64,000 bases of DNA from Egicoccus sp. AB-alg2 (lineage in GTDB: Bacteria > Actinomycetota > Nitriliruptoria > Nitriliruptorales > Nitriliruptoraceae), in NCBI RefSeq assembly GCF_041821065.1, contig NZ_JBGUAX010000005.1, positions 1 to 64,000 of the forward strand, in the 5' to 3' direction. Within the stretch, counting starts at the first letter, position 1. Each line of letters begins with the position of its first letter. The position numbers were made by a program, and so were the translations under genes. Of the stretch, positions 16,018 through 24,588 are shown in pieces. Below the pieces are notes generated by a model that worked only from the letters and a program-made list of their open reading frames with translations, did not search any database and had not been told where the DNA came from.

Positions 16018-16431
16018 ATGGAGGCCGAGGAGGCGCGCCGACGCTTCGCCGCCGCCCGGGTCGCACGCCTGGCGACCGTGGCCCCCGACGGCATGCCGCA
16101 CCTCGTCCCGGTCGTGCATGCGGTCGAGGGCGACCGTGTCCATTTCGTCGTGGACCACAAACGCAAGCGCACCACGCGCCTGCGCCGCCTCGAGAACCTG
16201 CGTCACGACCCCCGCTGCGCGCTGCTGGTCGACCACTACGACGAGGACTGGTCGCGGCTGTGGTGGGTGCGCGCGGACGGGTCGGCGGAGATCGTCGACG
16301 CCCCCGCGGCCGACCACCCCGGATTGTCCCTTCTCGTGCAGCGATATCGGGCGTACCGTGAGAGCGTGCCGCCCGGCCCCCTCGTCGTGGTGACCGTGCG
16401 GCGCTGGAGCGGGTGGCTCGCGTCCCCTTGA
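16018..16431 (+). CDS. PPOX-class F420-dependent enzyme (TIGR03668-like)
   Basis: A 137-residue split-barrel flavin/deazaflavin-binding protein of the pyridoxamine-phosphate-oxidase superfamily. The N-terminal ARVARLATVAPDGMPHLVPV and the core HFVVDHKRKRTTRLRRLENL, DPRCALLVDHYDEDWSRLWWVRADG are hallmarks of the small actinobacterial F420-dependent group. These proteins use coenzyme F420 in redox reactions; some act on biliverdin or similar conjugated substrates. The ATG follows GAGG. A long hairpin at 16436-16486 closes the gene, and an LLM-class F420 enzyme follows immediately. Confidence 0.88.
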   Translation: MEAEEARRRFAAARVARLATVAPDGMPHLVPVVHAVEGDRVHFVVDHKRKRTTRLRRLENLRHDPRCALLVDHYDEDWSRLWWVRADGSAEIVDAPAADHPGLSLLVQRYRAYRESVPPGPLVVVTVRRWSGWLASP

Positions 16432-16435
16432 GAAG

Positions 16436-16486
16436 CGACGGCGGGCCGGTCCGACCGGCTCCGGCCGGTCGGACCGCCCGCCGTCG
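16436..16486 (+). terminator. Long hairpin after the PPOX-class gene
   Basis: Arms of 23 and 22 bases (16436-16458 and 16465-16486) pair with a single bulged base around a 6-base centre, starting five bases after the stop codon. No T-run follows. Confidence 0.7.
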
Positions 16487-16511
16487 GGAACGCCGAGGGA
16501 ACGGCAACGGC

Positions 16512-17369
16512 ATGGACATCGGGATCGGGCTCCCCAACACGGTCCCGGGTGCGACCGGCGCCAGCCTGTTGGACTGGGCCCGACGCGCCGACCGGGCCGG
16601 GTTCTCCAGCCTGGCGACGATCGGCGCACTCGACTACCCCGGCTACGAGGAGCTGACACTGTTCGCGGCGGCCGGCGCCGTCACGGAGCGCATCCGCTTC
16701 ATGAGCAACGTGCTGATCGCCCCCTTGCGCAGCGCCGCGGAGCTGGCCAAGCAGGCCGCGAGCGTGGACCAGTTGACGGGCGGACGGCTGACGCTCGGGC
16801 TGTCGATCGGCTGGCGCGCCAGCGACTACGCCCTCGCCGAGCGCGACTACCGCTCGCGGGGGCGGCGATTCGACGCGCAGTTGCGTGACCTTCGCGCCGC
16901 ACTGGACGGCGAGCCATTCGACGGCGGGTCGCGCCCCGTCGTGCCACCGTCCGTCCAGGCGCCGATCCCCATCGTCATCGGCGGCACCTCGGACGCCGCG
17001 GTCCGCCGCGTGGTGGAGTTCGGCGCGGGCTGGAGCGCCGGCGGCGCCCCGATCGAGGCCACCAAGGCGATGATCGACCGCGTCCGCACGGCATGGCAAC
17101 GAGCGGGCCGGGACGGGGAGCCGAGGTTCGTGGCGCTGGCCTACTTCGGCCTCGGCGACACGCTCGAGCGCTCGCGCGCTTACCTGCTGGACTACTACGC
17201 GCCCATGGGCGACATGGCTGCCGTCGTCGCCGACGGCGCGCTGCGCTCCCCCGAGGCGATCCGCGACGCCCTCGCGGCGTTCGCCGATGTCGGCATCCAC
17301 GAGGTGATCCTCGACCCGACGGTGGCGGACCCGGACCAGGTGGACCGGTTGGCCGACGTCGTCCTCTGA
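16512..17369 (+). CDS. LLM-class flavin/F420-dependent oxidoreductase
   Basis: A 285-residue TIM-barrel enzyme of the luciferase-like monooxygenase superfamily. Typical pieces are MDIGIGLPNTVPG at the N-terminus, RIRFMSNVLIAPLRSAAELAKQA, the strongly conserved VDQLTGGRLTLGLSIGW and PIPIVIGGTSDAAVRRV. The actinobacterial versions mostly use F420H2 rather than FMNH2, and the neighbouring PPOX gene also belongs to an F420-type family. I start it at the ATG at 16512; upstream codons lie within the terminator hairpin. Substrate cannot be read from the sequence. Confidence 0.9.
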   Translation: MDIGIGLPNTVPGATGASLLDWARRADRAGFSSLATIGALDYPGYEELTLFAAAGAVTERIRFMSNVLIAPLRSAAELAKQAASVDQLTGGRLTLGLSIGWRASDYALAERDYRSRGRRFDAQLRDLRAALDGEPFDGGSRPVVPPSVQAPIPIVIGGTSDAAVRRVVEFGAGWSAGGAPIEATKAMIDRVRTAWQRAGRDGEPRFVALAYFGLGDTLERSRAYLLDYYAPMGDMAAVVADGALRSPEAIRDALAAFADVGIHEVILDPTVADPDQVDRLADVVL

Positions 17370-17514
17370 CGACGGATCGTCCCTTTCGCCCGGCCGGCCC
17401 GACCAGGTGGCGTAGGCGCGCGCTGGCGTCGCACGTCGCCGAGCCAGCGGCAACGTTCGGCCACATACCTGCGTCGTCGGCGTCATCGTGGACGTCGAGG
17501 ACGAAGGACGGGGA

Positions 17515-18822
17515 ATGGTCGCAACGGGGGGCCGGCGCCTGCCGTGCGTCGGGATGCTCCGACGCACCGCCGCGACGGTGACACTGGTCGTCACGCTCAC
17601 GGCCGGCTGGGCGCTGCCGACGCCGCCCGCGCACGCGGCCGTCACACCGTGCTCGCGCGGGACGGTCGCGCTGACGTTCGACGACGGACCGCACGCGCGC
17701 TCCACGCCGCGGGTGCTGGACGTGCTCGCGGGCCGCCGCGTCAAGGCGACCTTCTTCCAGGTCGGTTCGATGGTGGCGGCCAACCCCGCCGTCGCTCGGC
17801 GGGTGCACGCCGACGGGCACGTGCTGGCCAACCACACCTATCGGCACGAGAACCTGACCCGGCTGGGCAATGCCGACATCCGGCGCACGATCGACCGGAC
17901 CAACCGCGCCATCGTCGGTATCGGCGCGCCGAAGCCGACCCTCGTCCGACCACCCTACGGCGCCACCTCGACCCGCGTCCGTGACGTGATCAGCGGCATG
18001 GGCATGCGACAGCTGCTGTGGGACGTCGACCCGCAGGACTGGCGTTCCGGACGTTCGGCCGCCACGATCCGGGACCTCGTGCTGCGAGGTCTGCGCGACG
18101 GCGCCGTCGTGTTGTTGCACGACGCGTCCGCGAACGTCGACCGCAGCATCGCCGCTCTGCCGGCCATCATCGACGGCGCCCGCAGCCGGGGGTACTGCCT
18201 CGGCACGCTCGACCAGGCGGGCCGGGTGGTGCCGCCGGTCCCGGCCGCGCGGATCGATGACGTCGAGGTGACCGAGGGAGCGGCCGGCACGAAACGTTCC
18301 GCCGTGCTGACGGTGCGACTGTCGGAGCCGACGAGCCGCGCGGTCAGCATCGACTGGACCACGGTCGACGGCAGCGCCGTCGCCGGTGAGGACTACAAGG
18401 CGGCGAGCGGCACCCTGACGATCCCGCGGGGCGCGACCCGCGGCACCATCAAGGTGACCGTCCGTGGCGACGACCTCGACGAACCGAACGAACGCTTCAC
18501 CATCCGGCTGCGCTCGCCCGCCGGCGTGACGCTCGCCCGCGCCAAGGCCCGCGTCACCATCCTCGACGATGATCCGCCCGCGGCCAGCACGAAGGCCGAC
18601 GCCTCCGCCGAGCGCGACGCCGGCGAGGGGGCCGCCGACACCGCCCAGACGCCTGACGCCCCGGCCGACGCCGACGTACCGACCGGCGCGCCGACGGAGG
18701 ACGGCGACGCCGCGACCGGGGCCACCGCCGAGGAGGACGTGCAGGAGGCGGACGACGACAGCGGAGCTCCGACCGGACCGGCGACCGAGGCGAGTGACGC
18801 CGGCACGGGCGGCGACCCGTAG
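17515..18822 (+). CDS. Secreted polysaccharide deacetylase (NodB) fused to a Calx-beta domain
   Basis: A 435-residue exported enzyme. After a signal peptide ending near AHA (residue 41) comes a NodB deacetylase domain (about 47-235) with every motif: TFDDGPH (Asp56, Asp57), NHTYRHENL (His107, His111), RPPYGA, WDVDPQDW and VVLLHDA. It should remove acetyl groups from peptidoglycan or another wall glycan. Residues about 245-352 form a Calx-beta domain (VSIDWTTVDGSAVAGEDYKAASGTLTI split by loops, closing VTILDDDPP) that probably binds calcium. The last 80 residues are an acidic Ala/Asp/Thr-rich disordered tail. ATG at 17515 chosen for the AAGGACGGGG upstream; a GTG at 17488 is possible. Confidence 0.88.
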   Translation: MVATGGRRLPCVGMLRRTAATVTLVVTLTAGWALPTPPAHAAVTPCSRGTVALTFDDGPHARSTPRVLDVLAGRRVKATFFQVGSMVAANPAVARRVHADGHVLANHTYRHENLTRLGNADIRRTIDRTNRAIVGIGAPKPTLVRPPYGATSTRVRDVISGMGMRQLLWDVDPQDWRSGRSAATIRDLVLRGLRDGAVVLLHDASANVDRSIAALPAIIDGARSRGYCLGTLDQAGRVVPPVPAARIDDVEVTEGAAGTKRSAVLTVRLSEPTSRAVSIDWTTVDGSAVAGEDYKAASGTLTIPRGATRGTIKVTVRGDDLDEPNERFTIRLRSPAGVTLARAKARVTILDDDPPAASTKADASAERDAGEGAADTAQTPDAPADADVPTGAPTEDGDAATGATAEEDVQEADDDSGAPTGPATEASDAGTGGDP

Positions 18823-18834
18823 GCCGTCCGGTGG

Positions 18835-18906
18835 CCTCCTCCGAGGCCCTCCTCCCCTGGCAGGCGATGCCACGGCGTCGTTCGCTGGAGGAGAGGCCGG
18901 AGGAGG
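18835..18906 (+). repeat. Inverted repeat that covers the ribosome site of the 18912 gene
   Basis: Pyrimidine arm 18835-18855 (CCTCCTCCGAGGCCCTCCT...) is nearly complementary to purine arm 18887-18906, which includes the GGAGGAGGG ribosome site six bases before the ATG at 18912. A small TGGCA/TGCCA hairpin lies between the arms. Folding would hide the ribosome site. Confidence 0.5.
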
Positions 18907-18911
18907 GTGCC

Positions 18912-19370
18912 ATGACCACGACACGCGTACCGGAACTCACGCGCCGACACCCCACCGCCGCGAACCGCGCCGGTTACGTCGTCGCCATCGCCGTCAACGG
19001 ATTGCTGCTGTGGGTCGCCGGCCGGCTGCTCGACTGGGGCTGGCCCGGGTTCCTGACCGAAGACTTCACCGAGGTGCTGCCGCTGCTGACCGTGTCGTTG
19101 GTCGCCGGCATGCTCGCCAACGCCGCGTTCCTCGTCCGCGACCGCGGGGCCTTCCGAGCGCTCGCCGACCTCGTGACGACCACGGTGGGTCTGGCCGTCG
19201 CCGTCCGGCTCTGGGACGTCTTCCCGTTCGACTTCGCGGGCTACCCGCAGGACTGGTCCTGGCTGGTCCGCGTCGGCCTGGCCGTCGGCATCGTCGGCGG
19301 CACGATCGCCATCGTCGTGAACCTCGTCCGCCTCGTCCGCTGCGGCCTCGGCGGCGCCAGCGACACGTGA
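18912..19370 (+). CDS. Four-helix integral membrane protein, unknown
   Basis: A 152-residue protein with four predicted transmembrane segments (about residues 22-43, 57-77, 84-102 and 117-142; for example WLVRVGLAVGIVGGTIAIVV). Short polar loops contain FLTEDFTEVLP and PFDFAGYPQDWSW. The start ATG has a very strong GGAGGAGGG site that lies in an inverted repeat (18835-18906). I recognise no family by name, although such small four-pass proteins are common in actinobacteria. It follows the NodB-type gene by 89 bases and is closed by the hairpin at 19394-19413. Confidence 0.75.
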   Translation: MTTTRVPELTRRHPTAANRAGYVVAIAVNGLLLWVAGRLLDWGWPGFLTEDFTEVLPLLTVSLVAGMLANAAFLVRDRGAFRALADLVTTTVGLAVAVRLWDVFPFDFAGYPQDWSWLVRVGLAVGIVGGTIAIVVNLVRLVRCGLGGASDT

Positions 19371-19393
19371 CGCACCTACCCGAGAAACGACGA

Positions 19394-19413
19394 AACCCCG
19401 CCGGAGCGGGGTT
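19394..19413. terminator. Bidirectional hairpin after tRNA-Gly and the 18912 gene
   Basis: Eight-base arms AACCCCGC and GCGGGGTT around CGGA. On the minus strand it lies just past the tRNA 3' end and is followed by T-rich TTTCGTCGTTTC, as in a true intrinsic terminator; it also follows the plus-strand stop at 19370. Confidence 0.75.
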
Positions 19414-19425
19414 CTGTCGTCGTTC

Positions 19426-19502
19426 TGGAGCGGATGACGAGATTCGAACTCGCGACCTCCACCTTGGCAAGGTGGCGCTCTAGCCAACTGAGCTACATCC
19501 GC
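19426..19502 (-). tRNA. tRNA-Gly (anticodon GCC)
   Basis: Reading the minus strand, GCGGATG at the 5' end pairs with CATCCGC at the 3' end. The D-arm GCTCAGTTGGCTAGAGC, an anticodon arm CCACC-TTGCCAA-GGTGG with anticodon GCC, and a T-arm with GTTCGAATC are all standard. Discriminator U is followed by an encoded CCA (19428-19426). The mature part without CCA is 74 nucleotides. A terminator follows at 19413-19394. Confidence 0.97.
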
Positions 19503-19563
19503 GTGCGGTCCGGGAAGGTAACCGCTCGGGCCCGACCGAGCAAAACCGTTCGGCGCCGGTGCG

Positions 19564-20019
19564 TCAGGCGAGCACCGCGCCGCGTCCCGTGGATCCGAAG
19601 CCGCCGCTACCGCGCATCGTGTCGTCCAATTCGTCCACTTCCTGCACCACGGCGCGACCCACCCGCTGGAGGAGCAACTGGGCCACCCGCTCCCCCTGCC
19701 CCAGCGTGACCGTCCGGTCGCCGAGGTTGCACAGCAGCACGAGCACCTCGCCGCGATAGCCCGCGTCGATGGTGCCCGGCGCGTTGGCCACGGTGACGCC
19801 GTGCCGTCGCGCGAGGCCGGACCGCGGGTGCACCAGCCCGACCCAGCCCGTCGGGATCGCCACCGCCAACCCCGTCGGCACCGCGGCGCGACCGCCGGGC
19901 GGCAGGGTCACCTCCTCGACGCTGGTGAGGTCGAGTCCCGCGTCGCCGGGATGCGCGTACGCGGGGAGCACCGCATCCGGGTGCAGTCGGCGGACCCGCA
20001 GGGGCACCTCGTCGTCCAT
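19564..20019 (-). CDS. dut: Deoxyuridine 5'-triphosphate nucleotidohydrolase (dUTPase)
   Basis: A 151-residue trimeric dUTPase that hydrolyses dUTP to dUMP and pyrophosphate, keeping uracil out of DNA and feeding thymidylate synthesis. The five conserved motifs are visible: AGLDLTS, HPRSGLARRHGV, NAPGTIDAGYRGE, RVAQLLLQRV and the C-terminal glycine-rich arm RGSGGFGSTGRG that closes over the substrate. AGGAGAGGA precedes the ATG at 20019. It is transcribed divergently from the 20186 gene. Confidence 0.96.
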   Translation of the reverse strand: MDDEVPLRVRRLHPDAVLPAYAHPGDAGLDLTSVEEVTLPPGGRAAVPTGLAVAIPTGWVGLVHPRSGLARRHGVTVANAPGTIDAGYRGEVLVLLCNLGDRTVTLGQGERVAQLLLQRVGRAVVQEVDELDDTMRGSGGFGSTGRGAVLA

Positions 20020-20185
20020 GCGTGTTCCTCTCCTGGGTGCGCCACGCGCCCAGCGACCCGTCCATGTGGCGCCGGCCGGGCGGACAGGTGCCGGCCGGGA
20101 CGTCGCGCTCGGGACCGTACCCTCGACCACCGACCGCGCCCTCACGGGGGCGCGTTTGCTTTGTCCCACTTCCCCCGAGGTTTCC

Positions 20186-21130
20186 ATGCCTGCTTCCCGA
20201 CCCGGGCGCGCCACCGCCGGACTCGTCGGCGTGCTGCTCGCCGTCGGTGCCACCGGCGCCGTCCTCGACGCCCGCAACACCACCGCCGAGGCGCAGCGCG
20301 CCGAACTGGCGGCGGCGCGCGGCGAACTGAACCGCGACCTCGCGGCCCTGCGCGCGACCCTCTCCTCGCCCGCCCACGACGCCCAGCAGACCGCGGCAGC
20401 GCTGCAGGTCGTCGCCGCAGAGGCCGTGACCGGCTCCGAGCGTGACGCCGACCGGGTCGCCGAGGACGCCCAGCGGCTGACCGACGACCTGGCACGCCAG
20501 GCCGACCGGCTCGAGGACGCCGCCGACCATCCGCTGCCCTCGCGACCGGCCGCGCTGCCCGTGGAGAGCGCCGACCCCCTCTTCGCCCGGCTGCAGCCAC
20601 TGGACGACCAGACCCTCACGGTCGCCGAGCACCTGCGCGCCTCGGCGAACGAAGTCCTGGCGCTGACCACGGCGGCCACCGCGCTGCAGGAGGCCGCCGC
20701 CACCTACGCGGCCGCGACCGACGACCTGCCCGAGGGCGACGACCCGGACGTCCACGCGCGTGCCTGGCGCCAGGAGCGTGAGCGGCTGGCGGCGTACCGC
20801 GAGGCCGTCGAGGAAGCCGCCGACGTGGAGGGCCTGCACCAGCTCGCGGCCGCGCACGGCCACCTGCTCGACGCGCTCGAGGAACTGGCGGCCGACGCGC
20901 TGGCGGCACTCGACGACGACGACGTGGACGCCTACAACGACCGCGTCGCCGACGGGATCGGTGACGACGCGCTGGAGACCTGGCGCGAGGAGCTGCGTTC
21001 GGGCGCCGAGCAGGCGCTCGAGGCGGCACCGCTTCGCCACCTGGAGCGTTCGCGGGCGCTGACCCTGGGCCTCATCAAGGAGCTGGACAACGTGCGGCGC
21101 AGCTCCAACGGCACGCTCGCCCTCGGTTGA
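20186..21130 (+). CDS. Membrane-anchored helical (coiled-coil) protein, unknown
   Basis: A 314-residue protein with one N-terminal hydrophobic segment (about 11-27, AGLVGVLLAVGATGAVL), then an Ala/Glu/Asp/Leu-rich helical body with long heptad-like stretches (for example AAEAQRAELAAARGELNRDL). Acidic residues dominate. It should be anchored in the membrane with its helical domain outside, or be released after cleavage. No family is recognised and there are no cysteines. GAGG precedes the ATG. It is divergent from dut and convergent with the WS/DGAT gene. Confidence 0.7.
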   Translation: MPASRPGRATAGLVGVLLAVGATGAVLDARNTTAEAQRAELAAARGELNRDLAALRATLSSPAHDAQQTAAALQVVAAEAVTGSERDADRVAEDAQRLTDDLARQADRLEDAADHPLPSRPAALPVESADPLFARLQPLDDQTLTVAEHLRASANEVLALTTAATALQEAAATYAAATDDLPEGDDPDVHARAWRQERERLAAYREAVEEAADVEGLHQLAAAHGHLLDALEELAADALAALDDDDVDAYNDRVADGIGDDALETWREELRSGAEQALEAAPLRHLERSRALTLGLIKELDNVRRSSNGTLALG

Positions 21131-21151
21131 CCGGCCGCGGCGCCGACGCGG

Positions 21152-22606
21152 TCAAGACGCCTCGACGGCGTCCACCGCGTCGGCACAGCGCAGCAGTTCC
21201 GCGAACGCGTCGCGCAGGTGGCCGGTCACGCGCTCGACGTCGGGCAGCGCGTCGTAGTCGGCCGTGAACCCGAAGTTGAGCCACCCGTCGATCGACGTCA
21301 GCCCGACCGCGTACGACTGGGTCGCGGCCAGCGGCGTGAACGGGAAGGCCCCGAGCAGGCGCGCACCGAGGCAGTAGACCGGTAGCTGCGGGCCGGGCAC
21401 GTTGGTGACGAGGAAGTTGAACAGCCGGCTGCTCACGGCCGCACGCGACGCCATCGCGTGCAGCGTCGGCGGCGCGAACTCCGACAGGCCGATGAGGAAG
21501 CCGGCACCCACGGCGTGATGGCTGGACTTGACCTCGCGCATCGCCTCGTGGCAGACCCGCAGGCGTTCGATCGGGTCCATCTCGAAGACCGGCAGGTCCA
21601 CGAACACGGCGACCACGCGGTTGCCCAGAACGTGGGACTCGGAGCCGGCGCGGGTGCTGACGGGCACCATCGCACGCAGCCACAGCCCGTCGGTGACGGC
21701 GCCATGGTCGCGCAGATAGCGGCCGGTCGCGTCGGCGACCGCCGCGAGCACGACGTCGTTGACCGTGGTGCCGAACGCGTTCTTGATCCGCTTGGCGTCG
21801 TCCAGCGCGATGCGCTGGATCGCGAAGCGGCGGTGCGGTCCCGGCGCCTGGTTGAGCAGCGAACGCGGGGCGGTCCGGATCAGCGTCGAACGGGCCATCG
21901 ACGCCGCCGCCCGGGTGACCGACAGCGCCCGGCGCGCCGACTTGGTCGGCGCGTCCAGCAGCCTCCGCCCGGAGGCGAGCAGCTGCGCGGGGCTGGTCAC
22001 CGCGTCGCGTACCGCGTCACCGAACAGCTGGGCCGTCCCGGGTGGCGGGGCCGGCGTCCACGGCTCGGGCTCGGGCAGCGACGCGTCGGCCTCGGGGCTG
22101 ACGTCCAGCATGACGGTCGCGATGTCGATGCCCGCCAGCCCGTCGATCATGGCGTGGTGGTTCTTGCCCAGCAACGCGAACCGTCCGTCCTCGAGCCCCT
22201 CGATGACGTAGAGCTCCCACAGCGGCCGGTCGCGGTCCAGCGGGCGCGAGAGGATCCGGGCGCAGTACTCGGTCAGCTGGGTGATCGTCCCCGGCTTCGG
22301 CAGCGCCGCGTGACGCACGTGGTAGGACAGGTCGAAGTGGGCGTCGTCGACCCACACCGGATTGCCCAGCTGCAAGGGCGGGTGGGCGAGCTTCTGCCGG
22401 TAGCGCGGGACCAGGTGCAGGCGCGAGCGGACGAGGTCCAGGAAGCGGGCGTAGTCGAAGTCGTGCGGGCTGCCCTGTTCCTTGCCGGGCGGGTCGAAGA
22501 CGAACAGGCCCCCGACGTGCATGTGGCGGGTCGGACCCTCCATGTTCAGGAAGGCCGCGTCCAGTGCCGTCAGTCGGTCGCCATGTGCCTGGGTGCGCTC
22601 GTCCAC
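21152..22606 (-). CDS. Wax ester synthase/acyl-CoA:diacylglycerol acyltransferase (WS/DGAT)
   Basis: A 484-residue acyltransferase of the WES/DGAT (PF03007/PF06974) family, which makes storage triacylglycerol or wax esters from acyl-CoA. The catalytic motif is KNHHAMIDGLAG (HHxxxDG). The N-terminal LTALDAAFLNMEGPTRHMHVGG and the C-terminal NVPGPQLPVYCLGARLLGAFPFTPL and GLTSIDGWLNFGFTADYDALPD are the standard family blocks. I use the GTG at 22606, preceded by GGGAAGGA; a GTG 15 bases earlier lacks a site. Together with the fad genes it suggests lipid storage in this organism. Confidence 0.94.
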   Translation of the reverse strand: MDERTQAHGDRLTALDAAFLNMEGPTRHMHVGGLFVFDPPGKEQGSPHDFDYARFLDLVRSRLHLVPRYRQKLAHPPLQLGNPVWVDDAHFDLSYHVRHAALPKPGTITQLTEYCARILSRPLDRDRPLWELYVIEGLEDGRFALLGKNHHAMIDGLAGIDIATVMLDVSPEADASLPEPEPWTPAPPPGTAQLFGDAVRDAVTSPAQLLASGRRLLDAPTKSARRALSVTRAAASMARSTLIRTAPRSLLNQAPGPHRRFAIQRIALDDAKRIKNAFGTTVNDVVLAAVADATGRYLRDHGAVTDGLWLRAMVPVSTRAGSESHVLGNRVVAVFVDLPVFEMDPIERLRVCHEAMREVKSSHHAVGAGFLIGLSEFAPPTLHAMASRAAVSSRLFNFLVTNVPGPQLPVYCLGARLLGAFPFTPLAATQSYAVGLTSIDGWLNFGFTADYDALPDVERVTGHLRDAFAELLRCADAVDAVEAS

Positions 22607-22655
22607 GCCGGTCCTTCCCACCGTGAGCCAGCCTACTGTCGTCCGCCGGGGCGTC

Positions 22656-23768
22656 TCAGCGAGCCCGCACCGCCACCGGCCGGCGCACGCCGATGCCCCG
22701 CAGCCGTACGGGCCGCAGCCGGCGCGGCGAGAGCTCCTCGGGCACGACGTCGTGCAGGTCGTCGTCGATCAGCAGACTCCACGGCCGTGCGAGGTCGGTC
22801 AGCCGCGCGGCCCGGTTCACCGGCGGCCCGTAGATGTCGCCCTCGCGGACCAGCGCCGCCCCGGCGGCCATCCCGCCGCGAAGCGGCACGTCCTCGAGCT
22901 CCGGGACGGGCGTGGTCAACTCCACCATCGCACCGATCAGCAACGCCGGGTCGGCCGCCACCAGCATGGCCGCGTCGCCGAGGTACTTGACCACCGTGAC
23001 CTGGCGGTCCGGCGAGGTGACGTCGACCACCCGCTCCTCGAAGGCGTCGAGCACGTCGTCGAGGCCGGACGGATCCACCCGCGACGACAGCGACGTCCAC
23101 CCGACGACGTCGACGAAGCCGACCGCCAACTCGACCTCGGCATCCTCGGTGCGTGTCAGCATGGCGGCCAGTTCCGTGCTGAGCTGGTGCTCCAGCTGCA
23201 GGCCGTACGTGATGGTGAGCACGTCGCGGGCGACCTCGTCGAGGCGGCGCGCCGTCTCCGCCAGTCCCGAGGCGACGGCGAGGTCGTCGGCACCAGCCTG
23301 GCGCATGGGCAGCAGCACCTCGTCGCGCACGACGCCGAGGTCACTGCGGGCCACCGTGCTGAGCGCGGTACCGCGCGCCCGTGCGGAGCGCACGACCGCC
23401 TCGACCGGCAGCAGCTGCAGCAGGGCGCGCAGGTGGCGTGCCCAGCGCAGGTCCGTGTCCGAATAGCGGTCCGGCAGCGGCAGCCCGCTGGCGACGCGCA
23501 CCCGCTGGAGGAGCTCGGCGGGAACGTCGGCTCGCTGCGAGAGCTCCTGCAGGTCGTAGCGCGGCTCGTCGCCCAGCACGCGCTGGGCCAGGACCAGCGG
23601 CACGCGGCCCTCGGCCACGGCCGCGCGGGCCTGGTCGGCGGGCACCCCCAGTTCGAGCAGCGCCTGCTCCGTGGCGCGGTCCTCGTCGGTCAGCGGACGC
23701 GGCCGACCCAGCACGTCCCGGACGAACTGCGGCAGTTCGCCGGTCAGGTCCTGCGAGGAGTCGGCCAC
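22656..23768 (-). CDS. Class III adenylate cyclase with Rv1264-type N-terminal regulatory domain
   Basis: A 370-residue protein predicted to make cAMP from ATP. The catalytic domain (about 213-365) retains metal-binding Asp220 (VGFVDVVGWT) and Asp265 (VVKYLGDAAML), the adenine-selecting Lys261, and the transition-state VNRAARL (Asn and Arg). GDIYGPPVN holds the usual substrate Asp. Residues about 8-200 resemble the helical regulatory domain of mycobacterial Rv1264, a pH-responsive cyclase. No transmembrane segment, so it is a soluble homodimer. The active-site set is complete, so enzymatic activity is likely; pH control is inferred from similarity only. Confidence 0.9.
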   Translation of the reverse strand: MADSSQDLTGELPQFVRDVLGRPRPLTDEDRATEQALLELGVPADQARAAVAEGRVPLVLAQRVLGDEPRYDLQELSQRADVPAELLQRVRVASGLPLPDRYSDTDLRWARHLRALLQLLPVEAVVRSARARGTALSTVARSDLGVVRDEVLLPMRQAGADDLAVASGLAETARRLDEVARDVLTITYGLQLEHQLSTELAAMLTRTEDAEVELAVGFVDVVGWTSLSSRVDPSGLDDVLDAFEERVVDVTSPDRQVTVVKYLGDAAMLVAADPALLIGAMVELTTPVPELEDVPLRGGMAAGAALVREGDIYGPPVNRAARLTDLARPWSLLIDDDLHDVVPEELSPRRLRPVRLRGIGVRRPVAVRAR

Positions 23769-23823
23769 CTCGATGCCATCCTGGTCGACGCGGCGGCGCG
23801 CCGGTCAGGCGGCGCCGTTGCTC

Positions 23824-24588
23824 TCAACGCGGCGCCATGCGGAGCGCGCCGTCGAGGCGGATCACCTCGCCGTTGAGGTAGGGGTTCGCGACGATCTGCG
23901 TCACCAGCAGCCCGTACTCGTCCGCCCGGCCGAGGCGGTGCGGGTGCGGGATGTTCTCCGCCAGTGCCGTTCGCGCCTCTTCGGGCAGCCCGGCCAGCAT
24001 CGGGGTGTCGAACGTGCCCGGCGCGATGGTGCACACCCGGATCTGGTGGCGGGCGAGGTCGCGCGCGACCGGCAGCGTCAGCCCGACGACCCCGCCCTTG
24101 GAGGCGCTGTAGGCGGCCTGGCCGATCTGGCCGTCGAAGGCGGCGATCGAGGCGGTGTTGACGACGACGCCGCGGTCGTCGCCGACCGGCTCGTTGGCGG
24201 CCATGGCCTCGGCCGCCAGCCGCAGCACGTTGAAGGTGCCGACGAGGTTGACCTCGACGACCTTTCGGAACAGGTCGAGGTCGTGGGGGCCCTCGCGGCC
24301 GAGCACGCGCGCCGCCCAGCCGACACCAGCGCAGTGGACGGCGACGCGTACCTCGCCGAGTTCGCGCGCCTGGGCGACCGCCTCGGCGACCGCGTCCGCG
24401 TCCGTCACGTCGGTCGGGACGAAGCGGGCCCGGTCACCGACCTCCTTCGCCGCGGCGTCGCCATCGGCGGTGGGCAGGTCGAGCAGGAGGACGCTGGCAC
24501 CGGCGGCGTGCAGGGCACGGGCCGCGGCGTTGCCCAGCCCGGACGCGCCTCCGGTGACGAGCGCGACGGAACGGTCGGTCAGCTGCAA
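23824..24588 (-). CDS. SDR-family 3-hydroxyacyl-CoA dehydrogenase (HSD10-like)
   Basis: A 254-residue NAD-dependent short-chain dehydrogenase similar to type II 3-hydroxyacyl-CoA dehydrogenase (17beta-HSD10). The nucleotide-binding TGGASGLG (residues about 12-19), LDLP at the second strand, HCAGVG, the catalytic NTASIAAF...AYSASKGG (Ser, Tyr, Lys) and PGTFDTPML are all visible. The C-terminal [20 protein letters not shown] is diagnostic of the HSD10 group. The likely start is the TTG at 24588, with AGGAG seven bases upstream; the frame is open beyond it but shows no family sequence. A role in fatty-acid or branched-chain acyl-CoA oxidation is likely. Confidence 0.9.
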   Translation of the reverse strand: MQLTDRSVALVTGGASGLGNAAARALHAAGASVLLLDLPTADGDAAAKEVGDRARFVPTDVTDADAVAEAVAQARELGEVRVAVHCAGVGWAARVLGREGPHDLDLFRKVVEVNLVGTFNVLRLAAEAMAANEPVGDDRGVVVNTASIAAFDGQIGQAAYSASKGGVVGLTLPVARDLARHQIRVCTIAPGTFDTPMLAGLPEEARTALAENIPHPHRLGRADEYGLLVTQIVANPYLNGEVIRLDGALRMAPR

